Assembly (NCBI RefSeq): GCF_026262505.1
Contig: NC_067206.1
Span: 37,771,660-37,835,659, forward strand
Length of the DNA stretch: 64,000 nucleotides
Direction: 5' to 3'
Source: Trichomonas vaginalis G3
Lineage: Eukaryota; Parabasalia; Trichomonadida; Trichomonadidae
The notes below the pieces were generated by a model, which was not told the origin of the DNA, made no database searches, and saw nothing but the letters and a program-made list of their open reading frames with translations. Of this stretch, positions 50,662 through 61,061 are shown piece after piece; position 1 is the first letter of the stretch; the number at the start of each line of letters is the position of its first letter. Position numbers and translations under genes: made by a program.

Positions 50662-51573
50662 TTGTCTGATTTATCAACAGAAGAATTCCTACAAGGCGAA
50701 TCATATTGGAAATCAATACCATCATCGACAAATCCATTCGTCAATCATATCAGTGGAAGTCTCTTCCAAAGCATCACGAACGAAGGTGTTATTCGCATCA
50801 ATTCCGAAAATTCTATTTTAATCCTCGAACATGACACATTTAATACTATCACATCCAATCAGAACGGTGGCTGCGTATTTTTTAGTCCTGGTCACTCAAT
50901 TTATCAAAGAGATACTTGCGCTCATAAAGTTTATTCAAGTACAAAAGCCAAATTTAGCTATGTTAAAATATCTCAAGCTTTAGAAAACGTGGATTACAAT
51001 TTTATGATATCGATAACTGATTGTACACCTGACCCTGTGTCTGACATATTTTGGATTGGAGGCGGGAAAACATCTCTTTCAAATTATAATTCCACAAACA
51101 ATTATGCAAGTTTTTCTACAGCATTTTACTTTGGAAATTCTGTTGGCCAAGCAAATGCATCGTTTATCAATGTATTATCAGGAACTGCTACATATAGTTC
51201 TCTTGTCTACTCTGACTCTAATTGTATTTTAAAACATTCGAATTTTTATAATAATAAAGTTAATGAGAAGACAGAATGCCTTTTGGCTGTACATGCATCA
51301 ATTTTTGTTATAGATCATTGCGTTTTTGCTCAAAATTCTGCACAAATTTTCGCAAATAATAAAATATCTGTTTTAAGTTGCTCGTTTTACGAAAATTCAT
51401 TTAGCTCGACATATCCTTCTATTCCTTATAGCGGAACGCATAGCTTCACTGTAAATACTCAGTGCCATATGTGGAAACACGACGACTGCATCAAAAAGTA
51501 TTCTTGTGTATCACAATATTTCACAATAAACTCATTTCTATTCTCATTCTCCATTTTCATTCTTTTTCTTTAA
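50662..51573 (+). CDS. array copy 7, identical protein
   Basis: Identical to copy 6 throughout gene and spacer as far as I can read. Confidence 0.65.
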   Translation: MSDLSTEEFLQGESYWKSIPSSTNPFVNHISGSLFQSITNEGVIRINSENSILILEHDTFNTITSNQNGGCVFFSPGHSIYQRDTCAHKVYSSTKAKFSYVKISQALENVDYNFMISITDCTPDPVSDIFWIGGGKTSLSNYNSTNNYASFSTAFYFGNSVGQANASFINVLSGTATYSSLVYSDSNCILKHSNFYNNKVNEKTECLLAVHASIFVIDHCVFAQNSAQIFANNKISVLSCSFYENSFSSTYPSIPYSGTHSFTVNTQCHMWKHDDCIKKYSCVSQYFTINSFLFSFSIFILFL

Positions 51574-52107
51574 CCTAAAAGTATAAATTTTCTCAATCTT
51601 TTGAATAAATCTACTTTTTTCCTAAAAGGCATTCTCCATAATTGGCAAGTTTTTTTGAATATGGCAAGGCAAACTTTGAGACAAAAGTTATCTTGTATGA
51701 TGCATTGAATCAACCCTGAAAGTTTCGTGGCCAACAATTCATTCTAGTGAGGTGAAACATTCATTCAAAGACCAAAAAAAAAGTTTTTTTTGTTGAAGAA
51801 TGGGCATAGTATGCATTCTCAATTTGAACCATTGCCTAGATCAATGGGTGCGAAACTTGCAGGGATGATTTATGGTACTATGCATGCAATCTTTGCTCTC
51901 AAACTTTCCCAGGTTACATTCAAAATTCCCTTTTTCATAGTTTTCTTATGTTAAATGCATTCACGTAGAGTATACCATATAAAATGATTATTTCTCAACT
52001 CGAAAGAAAGGATTTTGAAAATGATCTTACAAAATTTTGGATAACTATTTTGAATTTTCAATTGATTGAAAATTCGTTTTCAATTTTTTCTAAGGTGATT
52101 CAATGAA

Positions 52108-53019
52108 TTGTCTGATTTATCAACAGAAGAATTCCTACAAGGCGAATCATATTGGAAATCAATACCATCATCGACAAATCCATTCGTCAATCATATCAGT
52201 GGAAGTCTCTTCCAAAGCATCACGAACGAAGGTGTTATTCGCATCAATTCCGAAAATTCTATTTTAATCCTCGAACATGACACATTTAATACTATCACAT
52301 CCAATCAGAACGGTGGCTGCGTATTTTTTAGTCCTGGTCACTCAATTTATCAAAGAGATACTTGCGCTCATAAAGTTTATTCAAGTACAAAAGCCAAATT
52401 TAGCTATGTTAAAATATCTCAAGCTTTAGAAAACGTGGATTACAATTTTATGATATCGATAACTGATTGTACACCTGACCCTGTGTCTGACATATTTTGG
52501 ATTGGAGGCGGGAAAACATCTCTTTCAAATTATAATTCCACAAACAATTATGCAAGTTTTTCTACAGCATTTTACTTTGGAAATTCTGTTGGCCAAGCAA
52601 ATGCATCGTTTATCAATGTATTATCAGGAACTGCTACATATAGTTCTCTTGTCTACTCTGACTCTAATTGTATTTTAAAACATTCGAATTTTTATAATAA
52701 TAAAGTTAATGAGAAGACAGAATGCCTTTTGGCTGTACATGCATCAATTTTTGTTATAGATCATTGCGTTTTTGCTCAAAATTCTGCACAAATTTTCGCA
52801 AATAATAAAATATCTGTTTTAAGTTGCTCGTTTTACGAAAATTCATTTAGCTCGACATATCCTTCTATTCCTTATAGCGGAACGCATAGCTTCACTGTAA
52901 ATACTCAGTGCCATATGTGGAAACACGACGACTGCATCAAAAAGTATTCTTGTGTATCACAATATTTCACAATAAACTCATTTCTATTCTCATTCTCCAT
53001 TTTCATTCTTTTTCTTTAA
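52108..53019 (+). CDS. array copy 8, identical protein
   Basis: Identical to copy 6 throughout gene and spacer as far as I can read. Confidence 0.65.
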   Translation: MSDLSTEEFLQGESYWKSIPSSTNPFVNHISGSLFQSITNEGVIRINSENSILILEHDTFNTITSNQNGGCVFFSPGHSIYQRDTCAHKVYSSTKAKFSYVKISQALENVDYNFMISITDCTPDPVSDIFWIGGGKTSLSNYNSTNNYASFSTAFYFGNSVGQANASFINVLSGTATYSSLVYSDSNCILKHSNFYNNKVNEKTECLLAVHASIFVIDHCVFAQNSAQIFANNKISVLSCSFYENSFSSTYPSIPYSGTHSFTVNTQCHMWKHDDCIKKYSCVSQYFTINSFLFSFSIFILFL

Positions 53020-53553
53020 CCTAAAAGTATAAATTTTCTCAATCTTTTGAATAAATCTACTTTTTTCCTAAAAGGCATTCTCCATAATTGGCAAGTTTTT
53101 TTGAATATGGCAAGGCAAACTTTGAGACAAAAGTTATCTTGTATGATGCATTGAATCAACCCTGAAAGTTTCGTGGCCAACAATTCATTCTAGTGAGGTG
53201 AAACATTCATTCAAAGACCAAAAAAAAAGTTTTTTTTGTTGAAGAATGGGCATAGTATGCATTCTCAATTTGAACCATTGCCTAGATCAATGGGTGCGAA
53301 ACTTGCAGGGATGATTTATGGTACTATGCATGCAATCTTTGCTCTCAAACTTTCCCAGGTTACATTCAAAATTCCCTTTTTCATAGTTTTCTTATGTTAA
53401 ATGCATTCACGTAGAGTATACCATATAAAATGATTATTTCTCAACTCGAAAGAAAGGATTTTGAAAATGATCTTACAAAATTTTGGATAACTATTTTGAA
53501 TTTTCAATTGATTGAAAATTCGTTTTCAATTTTTTCTAAGGTGATTCAATGAA

Positions 53554-54465
53554 TTGTCTGATTTATCAACAGAAGAATTCCTACAAGGCGAATCATATTG
53601 GAAATCAATACCATCATCGACAAATCCATTCGTCAATCATATCAGTGGAAGTCTCTTCCAAAGCATCACGAACGAAGGTGTTATTCGCATCAATTCCGAA
53701 AATTCTATTTTAATCCTCGAACATGACACATTTAATACTATCACATCCAATCAGAACGGTGGCTGCGTATTTTTTAGTCCTGGTCACTCAATTTATCAAA
53801 GAGATACTTGCGCTCATAAAGTTTATTCAAGTACAAAAGCCAAATTTAGCTATGTTAAAATATCTCAAGCTTTAGAAAACGTGGATTACAATTTTATGAT
53901 ATCGATAACTGATTGTACACCTGACCCTGTGTCTGACATATTTTGGATTGGAGGCGGGAAAACATCTCTTTCAAATTATAATTCCACAAACAATTATGCA
54001 AGTTTTTCTACAGCATTTTACTTTGGAAATTCTGTTGGCCAAGCAAATGCATCGTTTATCAATGTATTATCAGGAACTGCTACATATAGTTCTCTTGTCT
54101 ACTCTGACTCTAATTGTATTTTAAAACATTCGAATTTTTATAATAATAAAGTTAATGAGAAGACAGAATGCCTTTTGGCTGTACATGCATCAATTTTTGT
54201 TATAGATCATTGCGTTTTTGCTCAAAATTCTGCACAAATTTTCGCAAATAATAAAATATCTGTTTTAAGTTGCTCGTTTTACGAAAATTCATTTAGCTCG
54301 ACATATCCTTCTATTCCTTATAGCGGAACGCATAGCTTCACTGTAAATACTCAGTGCCATATGTGGAAACACGACGACTGCATCAAAAAGTATTCTTGTG
54401 TATCACAATATTTCACAATAAACTCATTTCTATTCTCATTCTCCATTTTCATTCTTTTTCTTTAA
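53554..54465 (+). CDS. array copy 9, identical protein
   Basis: Identical to copy 6 throughout gene and spacer as far as I can read. Confidence 0.65.
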   Translation: MSDLSTEEFLQGESYWKSIPSSTNPFVNHISGSLFQSITNEGVIRINSENSILILEHDTFNTITSNQNGGCVFFSPGHSIYQRDTCAHKVYSSTKAKFSYVKISQALENVDYNFMISITDCTPDPVSDIFWIGGGKTSLSNYNSTNNYASFSTAFYFGNSVGQANASFINVLSGTATYSSLVYSDSNCILKHSNFYNNKVNEKTECLLAVHASIFVIDHCVFAQNSAQIFANNKISVLSCSFYENSFSSTYPSIPYSGTHSFTVNTQCHMWKHDDCIKKYSCVSQYFTINSFLFSFSIFILFL

Positions 54466-54999
54466 CCTAAAAGTATAAATTTTCTCAATCTTTTGAATAA
54501 ATCTACTTTTTTCCTAAAAGGCATTCTCCATAATTGGCAAGTTTTTTTGAATATGGCAAGGCAAACTTTGAGACAAAAGTTATCTTGTATGATGCATTGA
54601 ATCAACCCTGAAAGTTTCGTGGCCAACAATTCATTCTAGTGAGGTGAAACATTCATTCAAAGACCAAAAAAAAAGTTTTTTTTGTTGAAGAATGGGCATA
54701 GTATGCATTCTCAATTTGAACCATTGCCTAGATCAATGGGTGCGAAACTTGCAGGGATGATTTATGGTACTATGCATGCAATCTTTGCTCTCAAACTTTC
54801 CCAGGTTACATTCAAAATTCCCTTTTTCATAGTTTTCTTATGTTAAATGCATTCACGTAGAGTATACCATATAAAATGATTATTTCTCAACTCGAAAGAA
54901 AGGATTTTGAAAATGATCTTACAAAATTTTGGATAACTATTTTGAATTTTCAATTGATTGAAAATTCGTTTTCAATTTTTTCTAAGGTGATTCAATGAA

Positions 55000-55911
55000 T
55001 TGTCTGATTTATCAACAGAAGAATTCCTACAAGGCGAATCATATTGGAAATCAATACCATCATCGACAAATCCATTCGTCAATCATATCAGTGGAAGTCT
55101 CTTCCAAAGCATCACGAACGAAGGTGTTATTCGCATCAATTCCGAAAATTCTATTTTAATCCTCGAACATGACACATTTAATACTATCACATCCAATCAG
55201 AACGGTGGCTGCGTATTTTTTAGTCCTGGTCACTCAATTTATCAAAGAGATACTTGCGCTCATAAAGTTTATTCAAGTACAAAAGCCAAATTTAGCTATG
55301 TTAAAATATCTCAAGCTTTAGAAAACGTGGATTACAATTTTATGATATCGATAACTGATTGTACACCTGACCCTGTGTCTGACATATTTTGGATTGGAGG
55401 CGGGAAAACATCTCTTTCAAATTATAATTCCACAAACAATTATGCAAGTTTTTCTACAGCATTTTACTTTGGAAATTCTGTTGGCCAAGCAAATGCATCG
55501 TTTATCAATGTATTATCAGGAACTGCTACATATAGTTCTCTTGTCTACTCTGACTCTAATTGTATTTTAAAACATTCGAATTTTTATAATAATAAAGTTA
55601 ATGAGAAGACAGAATGCCTTTTGGCTGTACATGCATCAATTTTTGTTATAGATCATTGCGTTTTTGCTCAAAATTCTGCACAAATTTTCGCAAATAATAA
55701 AATATCTGTTTTAAGTTGCTCGTTTTACGAAAATTCATTTAGCTCGACATATCCTTCTATTCCTTATAGCGGAACGCATAGCTTCACTGTAAATACTCAG
55801 TGCCATATGTGGAAACACGACGACTGCATCAAAAAGTATTCTTGTGTATCACAATATTTCACAATAAACTCATTTCTATTCTCATTCTCCATTTTCATTC
55901 TTTTTCTTTAA
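55000..55911 (+). CDS. array copy 10, identical protein
   Basis: Last full identical unit. Its downstream spacer is still identical and leads into the chimeric copy 11. Confidence 0.65.
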   Translation: MSDLSTEEFLQGESYWKSIPSSTNPFVNHISGSLFQSITNEGVIRINSENSILILEHDTFNTITSNQNGGCVFFSPGHSIYQRDTCAHKVYSSTKAKFSYVKISQALENVDYNFMISITDCTPDPVSDIFWIGGGKTSLSNYNSTNNYASFSTAFYFGNSVGQANASFINVLSGTATYSSLVYSDSNCILKHSNFYNNKVNEKTECLLAVHASIFVIDHCVFAQNSAQIFANNKISVLSCSFYENSFSSTYPSIPYSGTHSFTVNTQCHMWKHDDCIKKYSCVSQYFTINSFLFSFSIFILFL

Positions 55912-56445
55912 CCTAAAAGTATAAATTTTCTCAATCTTTTGAATAAATCTACTTTTTTCCTAAAAGGCATTCTCCATAATTGGCAAGTTTTTTTGAATAT
56001 GGCAAGGCAAACTTTGAGACAAAAGTTATCTTGTATGATGCATTGAATCAACCCTGAAAGTTTCGTGGCCAACAATTCATTCTAGTGAGGTGAAACATTC
56101 ATTCAAAGACCAAAAAAAAAGTTTTTTTTGTTGAAGAATGGGCATAGTATGCATTCTCAATTTGAACCATTGCCTAGATCAATGGGTGCGAAACTTGCAG
56201 GGATGATTTATGGTACTATGCATGCAATCTTTGCTCTCAAACTTTCCCAGGTTACATTCAAAATTCCCTTTTTCATAGTTTTCTTATGTTAAATGCATTC
56301 ACGTAGAGTATACCATATAAAATGATTATTTCTCAACTCGAAAGAAAGGATTTTGAAAATGATCTTACAAAATTTTGGATAACTATTTTGAATTTTCAAT
56401 TGATTGAAAATTCGTTTTCAATTTTTTCTAAGGTGATTCAATGAA

Positions 56446-57360
56446 TTGTCTGATTTATCAACAGAAGAATTCCTACAAGGCGAATCATATTGGAAATCAA
56501 TACCATCATCGACAAATCCATTCGTCAATCATATCAGTGGAAGTCTCTTCCAAAGCATCACGAACGAAGGTGTTATTCGCATCAATTCCGAAAATTCTAT
56601 TTTAATCCTCGAACATGACACATTTAATACTATCACATCCAATCAGAACGGTGGGTGTGTATTTTTTAATCCTGGTCACTCAATTTACCAAAGAGATATT
56701 TGCGCCCGAAAAGTATATTCAAGCACAAAAGCCAAATATGGCTATATTGACCTCTCCAAAACATCAGAAAACGTAAATTTTCATTATATGATTTCTTTAA
56801 TTGATTGCACGACTACACCTCCTGTTTCAGATATGATTTGGATTCAAGGTGGGAAAGCTTCTGCTTCCAATTATAACTCTACAAACAACTACGTTAATAA
56901 CTCACCAGGACTTTTCTTTGGAACTACTGTTGGTAGAGCTAATGCATCGTTTATAAACGTAGTATCAGGAACTTCTACATATACTGCTGTTTTTTACTCA
57001 CTTTCGGATTGTCTTTTGAAATATTCAAATTTTTATAAAAATAAAGTTAATGATGAAACTCAATGGTTCTTACAGATTGGCGTAGAAACATCATCTGTTG
57101 ATCATTGCGTTTTTGTTCAAAATAATGCAAAGAATTTTTTGAACCAACCAATTTCAGTTTCAAATTGTTCGTTTGACCAAAATTCGTTTAGTTCTATTCC
57201 TTCTTCGATACCATACATAGGGTTGAATAGCTTTGTCGTGAATACTGAATGCCATATGTGGAAACAAGACAACTGCAACAAAAAGTATTCATGTGTTTCC
57301 CAATATTTCAATATGAACTATTTTCTATCTTCTTTCTCCATCTTCATTCTTTTCCTCTAA
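56446..57360 (+). CDS. array copy 11, chimeric family member
   Basis: A 304-codon frame. Codons 1-69 and the upstream spacer are identical to copies 4-10. From about 56655 the sequence diverges to a clearly different paralogue (DICARKVYSSTKAKYGYIDLS..., MIWIQGGKASASNYNSTNNY). All family landmarks are kept: GGC, the NYNSTNNY motif, FYKN/FVQN/FDQN turns, CHMWKQDNCNKKYSCVS and the tail YFLSSFSIFILFL. The 3' flank is unrelated to the array spacer. It also lacks an in-frame ATG. It looks like the ancestral single gene whose 5' end was captured by the expanding array. Confidence 0.7.
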   Translation: MSDLSTEEFLQGESYWKSIPSSTNPFVNHISGSLFQSITNEGVIRINSENSILILEHDTFNTITSNQNGGCVFFNPGHSIYQRDICARKVYSSTKAKYGYIDLSKTSENVNFHYMISLIDCTTTPPVSDMIWIQGGKASASNYNSTNNYVNNSPGLFFGTTVGRANASFINVVSGTSTYTAVFYSLSDCLLKYSNFYKNKVNDETQWFLQIGVETSSVDHCVFVQNNAKNFLNQPISVSNCSFDQNSFSSIPSSIPYIGLNSFVVNTECHMWKQDNCNKKYSCVSQYFNMNYFLSSFSIFILFL

Positions 57361-57801
57361 TTATTTTACTAAATCTAAAAATTGATTTTTTTTTTATTTG
57401 ATATTTTTTACTATTAATACTCACCAACTTTATCAACATGCAATATTGTGCAATTATGGGGCTTCAATTCGGTTATTTTTAATTTAAAAGGTTTGAAAAC
57501 TTTAATTACATGAAAAAGACCGTATATTTCACGCATATTTATTGTTTACGTCAGTATTTAGTAATATACCATAACATTTCATAATTCATTTTCTTTTATA
57601 TTGATTCCCATGGTCAGATGAGTCATCAAGATGACTTATTTCATTTCTGTAGCTATAATATGCATTTGAAATGAAATTTTGAAGATTGGACCACATAATG
57701 CTTTTAATAAATTTCCATTTTTGCTCCAAAATGACTGTTGTATTTCATTATTTCAATTTTGAGAGCAATGTCAAAAAAATAAGATTAAATGATTTGATTT
57801 T
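57361..57801. other. spacer between copies 11 and 12
   Basis: AT-rich and unlike the array spacer. No gene is recognised. Confidence 0.4.
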
Positions 57802-58731
57802 TTGACTGATTTTTCATCAGATGAATACATTAAAGATAAGTCGTATTGAGAATTTAACTCATTACAAACAAAATCTTATCAGTCTTTACCGTTTGTATAC
57901 AAAGTAAATGGAATTTTATTCGAAAGAGTTTCAAACGATGGAGTTATTCGTCTATCAGATTCAAAATTAGTTTTAATCCTCGAATATGCTACATTTGATT
58001 CTATTACTTCTAATCAAAACGGTGGCTGTGTCCTTTTCAATAATGGCCACTCGATATATCAAAAAGATATTTGCGCCCGAAACGTTTACTCAAGCACAAA
58101 AGCCAATTATGGCTTTATTAGTATCTCAATAACGACGGAAAACGTAAATTATATTTCGATGATATCTTTAATTGACTGCGTTTCTACACCTACTGTTAAT
58201 GATATGATTTGGAATGGAGGAGGTAATACTTCTATTTCAAATTACAACTCGACAAACAATTATGTTACTTCATCACCTGGATTTTATTTCGGAAATTCAT
58301 TTGGACGAGCTACAGCATCATTTGTAAATGTTTTATTGGGAACAGCTACATTAAACGCAATTGTATATTCAGATTCAGATTGTCTTTTGAAATATTCAAA
58401 TTTTTATAAAAATAAAGTTAATGATGACACTCAATGGTTTTTATGTTTTAAAGTAGGAACATCATCTGTTGATCATTGCGTATTTGCTAATAATACTGCC
58501 AAAACATTTGAATATACACAATTATCAGTTTCATATTGTTCGTTTGATCAAAATTCGTTTAGTTCGATACCTTCGTCGATTCCATATAAAGGATCGTATA
58601 GCTTTGTTGTGAATACTGAATGCCATATGTTGAAACAAGACAATTGCAACAAAAAGTATTCATGTGTTTCCAAATATTTCAACATGAACTATCTTCTATC
58701 TTCTTTCTCCATCTTCATTCTTTTCCTCTAA
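57802..58731 (+). pseudogene. family member 12, one in-frame stop
   Basis: Frame begins TTG-ACT-GAT (TDFSSDEYIKDKSY), then a TGA where relatives have Trp (57847-57849), then is open to 58731. The body is close to copy 11 (DICARNVYSSTKANYGF, MIWNGGGNTSISNYNSTNNY) with cysteines and hydrophobic tail kept. Unless TGA is read through, it cannot make the full protein. No ATG precedes the conserved start region; the first in-frame ATG is internal (58159). Confidence 0.7.
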
Positions 58732-59057
58732 TTATTTTACTTTTTCTTTTGGTTGATTACCAAATGTGAATCAAATAAATAAATTATTTAACATTAAAAT
58801 GATACAAACCAAATCTCTTTAGCCGTGAATGATTTCTTTATTAATAAATTTTCTTAAATGCAATACAATATTCTTTAATCTATTGTTGCTAGATAAATAT
58901 TCTTTTCAATGTTACATAGATTTTCAAGTTTTAGCAAAAAGAAATGAATTTTAAGTAAAGAATTCAATAAAATATCGTTGAAACTTTTCAATCAATATTG
59001 AATTGTTTTCAAATTTGAGAGACTTGAATTTTTTTTTATCCAATGATTCAATGATAT
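58732..59057. other. spacer between members 12 and 13
   Basis: AT-rich. A stretch near 58985-59015 (TTTTCAATCAATATTGAATTG) recalls the TTTTCAATTGATTGAAAA palindrome upstream of array copies. Confidence 0.35.
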
Positions 59058-59984
59058 CTCAGACTATCAATAGATAAATTCTTTAACAATAAGCCGTATT
59101 GGGTATTATTACCGTCATCAACAATATCCAGTAAAGCTGTGCCTCTTAATTATCATCTCAGCGGAGTTAAATTCACAAGTATCACAAGTGATGGAGTTAT
59201 TCGAATCAAAGATGAAATATCAACTTTAGTTCTTGAACATAATTCATTTACTTCTATTACATCATGGCAAGATGGTGGTTGCGTATTTTTCAATCCAGGA
59301 TATTCAATATATCAAAAGGACATATGTGCAAATAATGTTTATTCAGGTACAAAATCTAAATATTGTTTAGTTAATATTCCACAAGCATCATCTAATATCG
59401 ATTTTGTTTACATGATTTCATTAACAGACTCAATAACTGAGCCAGCTGTATATGATATGGCTTGGCTTGCAGGTGGACAAACATCTATTTCATATTACAA
59501 CTCTTCAAATAATCTTGTTACACTGTCACCAGCTTGTTACTTTGAAAATTCAGTTGGACGAGCGAATGCATCATTTATAAATGCTATTTCAGGAATAGCT
59601 ACTCATCAAGATGTTATATACTCACGAAGTGAATGTATTATACAATATTCAAATTTTTATAAAAACACCGTAAGAGATATGCTTCAATGCTTATTTATGT
59701 TCGATATAGATGGATGCTCTATTGACCATTGCGTATTTTTGGAAAATACTGCAACGTATTTTTCAAATAGGGGAGGAAAAATTACTTCTTGTTCTTTTCA
59801 CGGAAATTCATTTGGCTCAGTAGAGCCATCTGTTCCGTATACAGGTACAAATAGGCTTGTTATCAATACCCAATGTCATCTTGGAAACCAAAATGTCTAT
59901 CTGAAAAGGCATTCATGCGTATCTCGATATTTTACAACGAATCATTTTGTGCTTCTATATTCCACATTATTCTTTTCTGTGTAA
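59058..59984 (+). CDS. family member 13, divergent
   Basis: Open from about 59058 to 59984. The body is intact (HLSGVKFTSITSDGVIRIKD, GGCVFFNPGYSIYQKDICAN, GGQTSISYYNSSNN, FYKN, FLEN, FHGN). Cysteines partly differ (QCHLGNQNVYLKRHSCVSRYF), one of the pair being lost. The hydrophobic tail is FVLLYSTLFFSV. The DFSS region is one base short relative to other members (CAGACTATCAATAGAT). The preceding GATTCAATGA is the same as in the type B array leader. Confidence 0.6.
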   Translation, partial: LRLSIDKFFNNKPYWVLLPSSTISSKAVPLNYHLSGVKFTSITSDGVIRIKDEISTLVLEHNSFTSITSWQDGGCVFFNPGYSIYQKDICANNVYSGTKSKYCLVNIPQASSNIDFVYMISLTDSITEPAVYDMAWLAGGQTSISYYNSSNNLVTLSPACYFENSVGRANASFINAISGIATHQDVIYSRSECIIQYSNFYKNTVRDMLQCLFMFDIDGCSIDHCVFLENTATYFSNRGGKITSCSFHGNSFGSVEPSVPYTGTNRLVINTQCHLGNQNVYLKRHSCVSRYFTTNHFVLLYSTLFFSV

Positions 59985-60167
59985 TTCTCTCTAAAAATTT
60001 CAAGTTCATCGTTTTCATTCAAAAATTTCTCAGCTTTTTTAGTAAACGTTCGGAGAAAATTTTCTCTGATATAATCCGTAAACTCGCGGTAGGTTTTGAC
60101 AATTTGGACTTTTCTTTAAAAATTTTATTTTCAATGTCAATTTTTTGAAAAAGAGCATCTAGATTAT

Positions 60168-61061
60168 TTGCCTGATTTTTCATCATCTGAATTCCTTAAA
60201 AGTAAGCCTTATTGGACTTTGCTGCAACCAGCAGCAATATCAATTAAGGGAGTTCCACTCACATATCATATTAGCGGTGCTTTTTTCTCGAATATCGTGA
60301 ATGATGGTGTTATTCGCATCAAAGATGAAAATTCCGTTTTATTCCTTGAGCATGATACATTCATTGACATTACATCCTCCCAGAATGGAGGCTGTATTCT
60401 ATTTAATCCCGGCCACTCGGTTTATCAAAAAGATATCTGCGCACGTAATGTGTTCTCAAGTACAAAGTCAAATTACTGCTTTATAAATGTCTCACAAAAG
60501 CCGGAAAGCATTAATTACTTTAATATGATTACAATAGCTGACTGTACTACCAAACCTCCTGTGCTCGATATGGTTTGGATTGATGGTGGTCAAACATCTA
60601 TATCGTATTACAATACATCGAACAATTATGTTTCACTTTCCCCAGCATTTTACCTTGAAAACTCTGTTGGCCGCGCAAATACCTCGTATATAAATGCCAT
60701 TTCAGGAACTGCAGTCGAAAAGGATATTATATTTTCTAATTCCGATTGTCTTTTGCAATATGCAAATTTTTATAAAAACGAAGTACATGGTGCAAATCAA
60801 TGTTTTATAATTTTTGGAGAAAGTCGAGATGCAATATGTTCTGCTGATCATTGCGTGTTTCTCGATAATACTGCTTCAATTTTCATTAATCGAGAGTATC
60901 CATTTACTCATTGTTCTTTTGTTAGAAATTCTTTCGGATCCACTCCTCCATCAGTACCATATTCCGGAACAAACAAATTCGTTGTCATTACGCAATGCCA
61001 TATTGGAAATCACGAGGACTGCCCAAAGCAGTTTTCTGTGTTTGTCGATATTTTACACTGA
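60168..61061 (+). pseudogene. family member 14, divergent, tail lost by frameshift
   Basis: Frame begins TTG-CCT-GAT (PDFSSSEFLKSKPYWTLL) and is intact through SINYFNMITIADCTTKPPVL and the CHIGNHEDCPKQFS cysteines. It ends early (VFVDILH) because of a frame change at the TTTTCTGTG run. The other frame still reads CVCRYFTLNFNLFLYS with a hydrophobic end, so the normal tail is present but out of frame. No in-frame ATG precedes it; the main frame has a stop at 60117. Confidence 0.65.

Larger units (their letters stand above)
41908..56654 (+). repeat. tandem array of a ~1,446-bp gene unit, 10 copies plus part of an 11th
   Basis: Direct repeats, each a ~912-bp open frame plus a ~534-bp spacer. 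Open frames begin at 41992, 43430, 44878, 46325, 47770, 49216, 50662, 52108, 53554, 55000 and 56446. From the fourth copy on, starts are 1,445-1,446 bp apart and encoded proteins are identical; one visible spacer difference is the length of an A run. Identity continues into copy 11 to about 56654, where sequence changes abruptly. Copies 1-2 have a different upstream segment from copies 3-11. Such identity implies very recent amplification or homogenisation, or an assembly effect. Confidence 0.95.
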
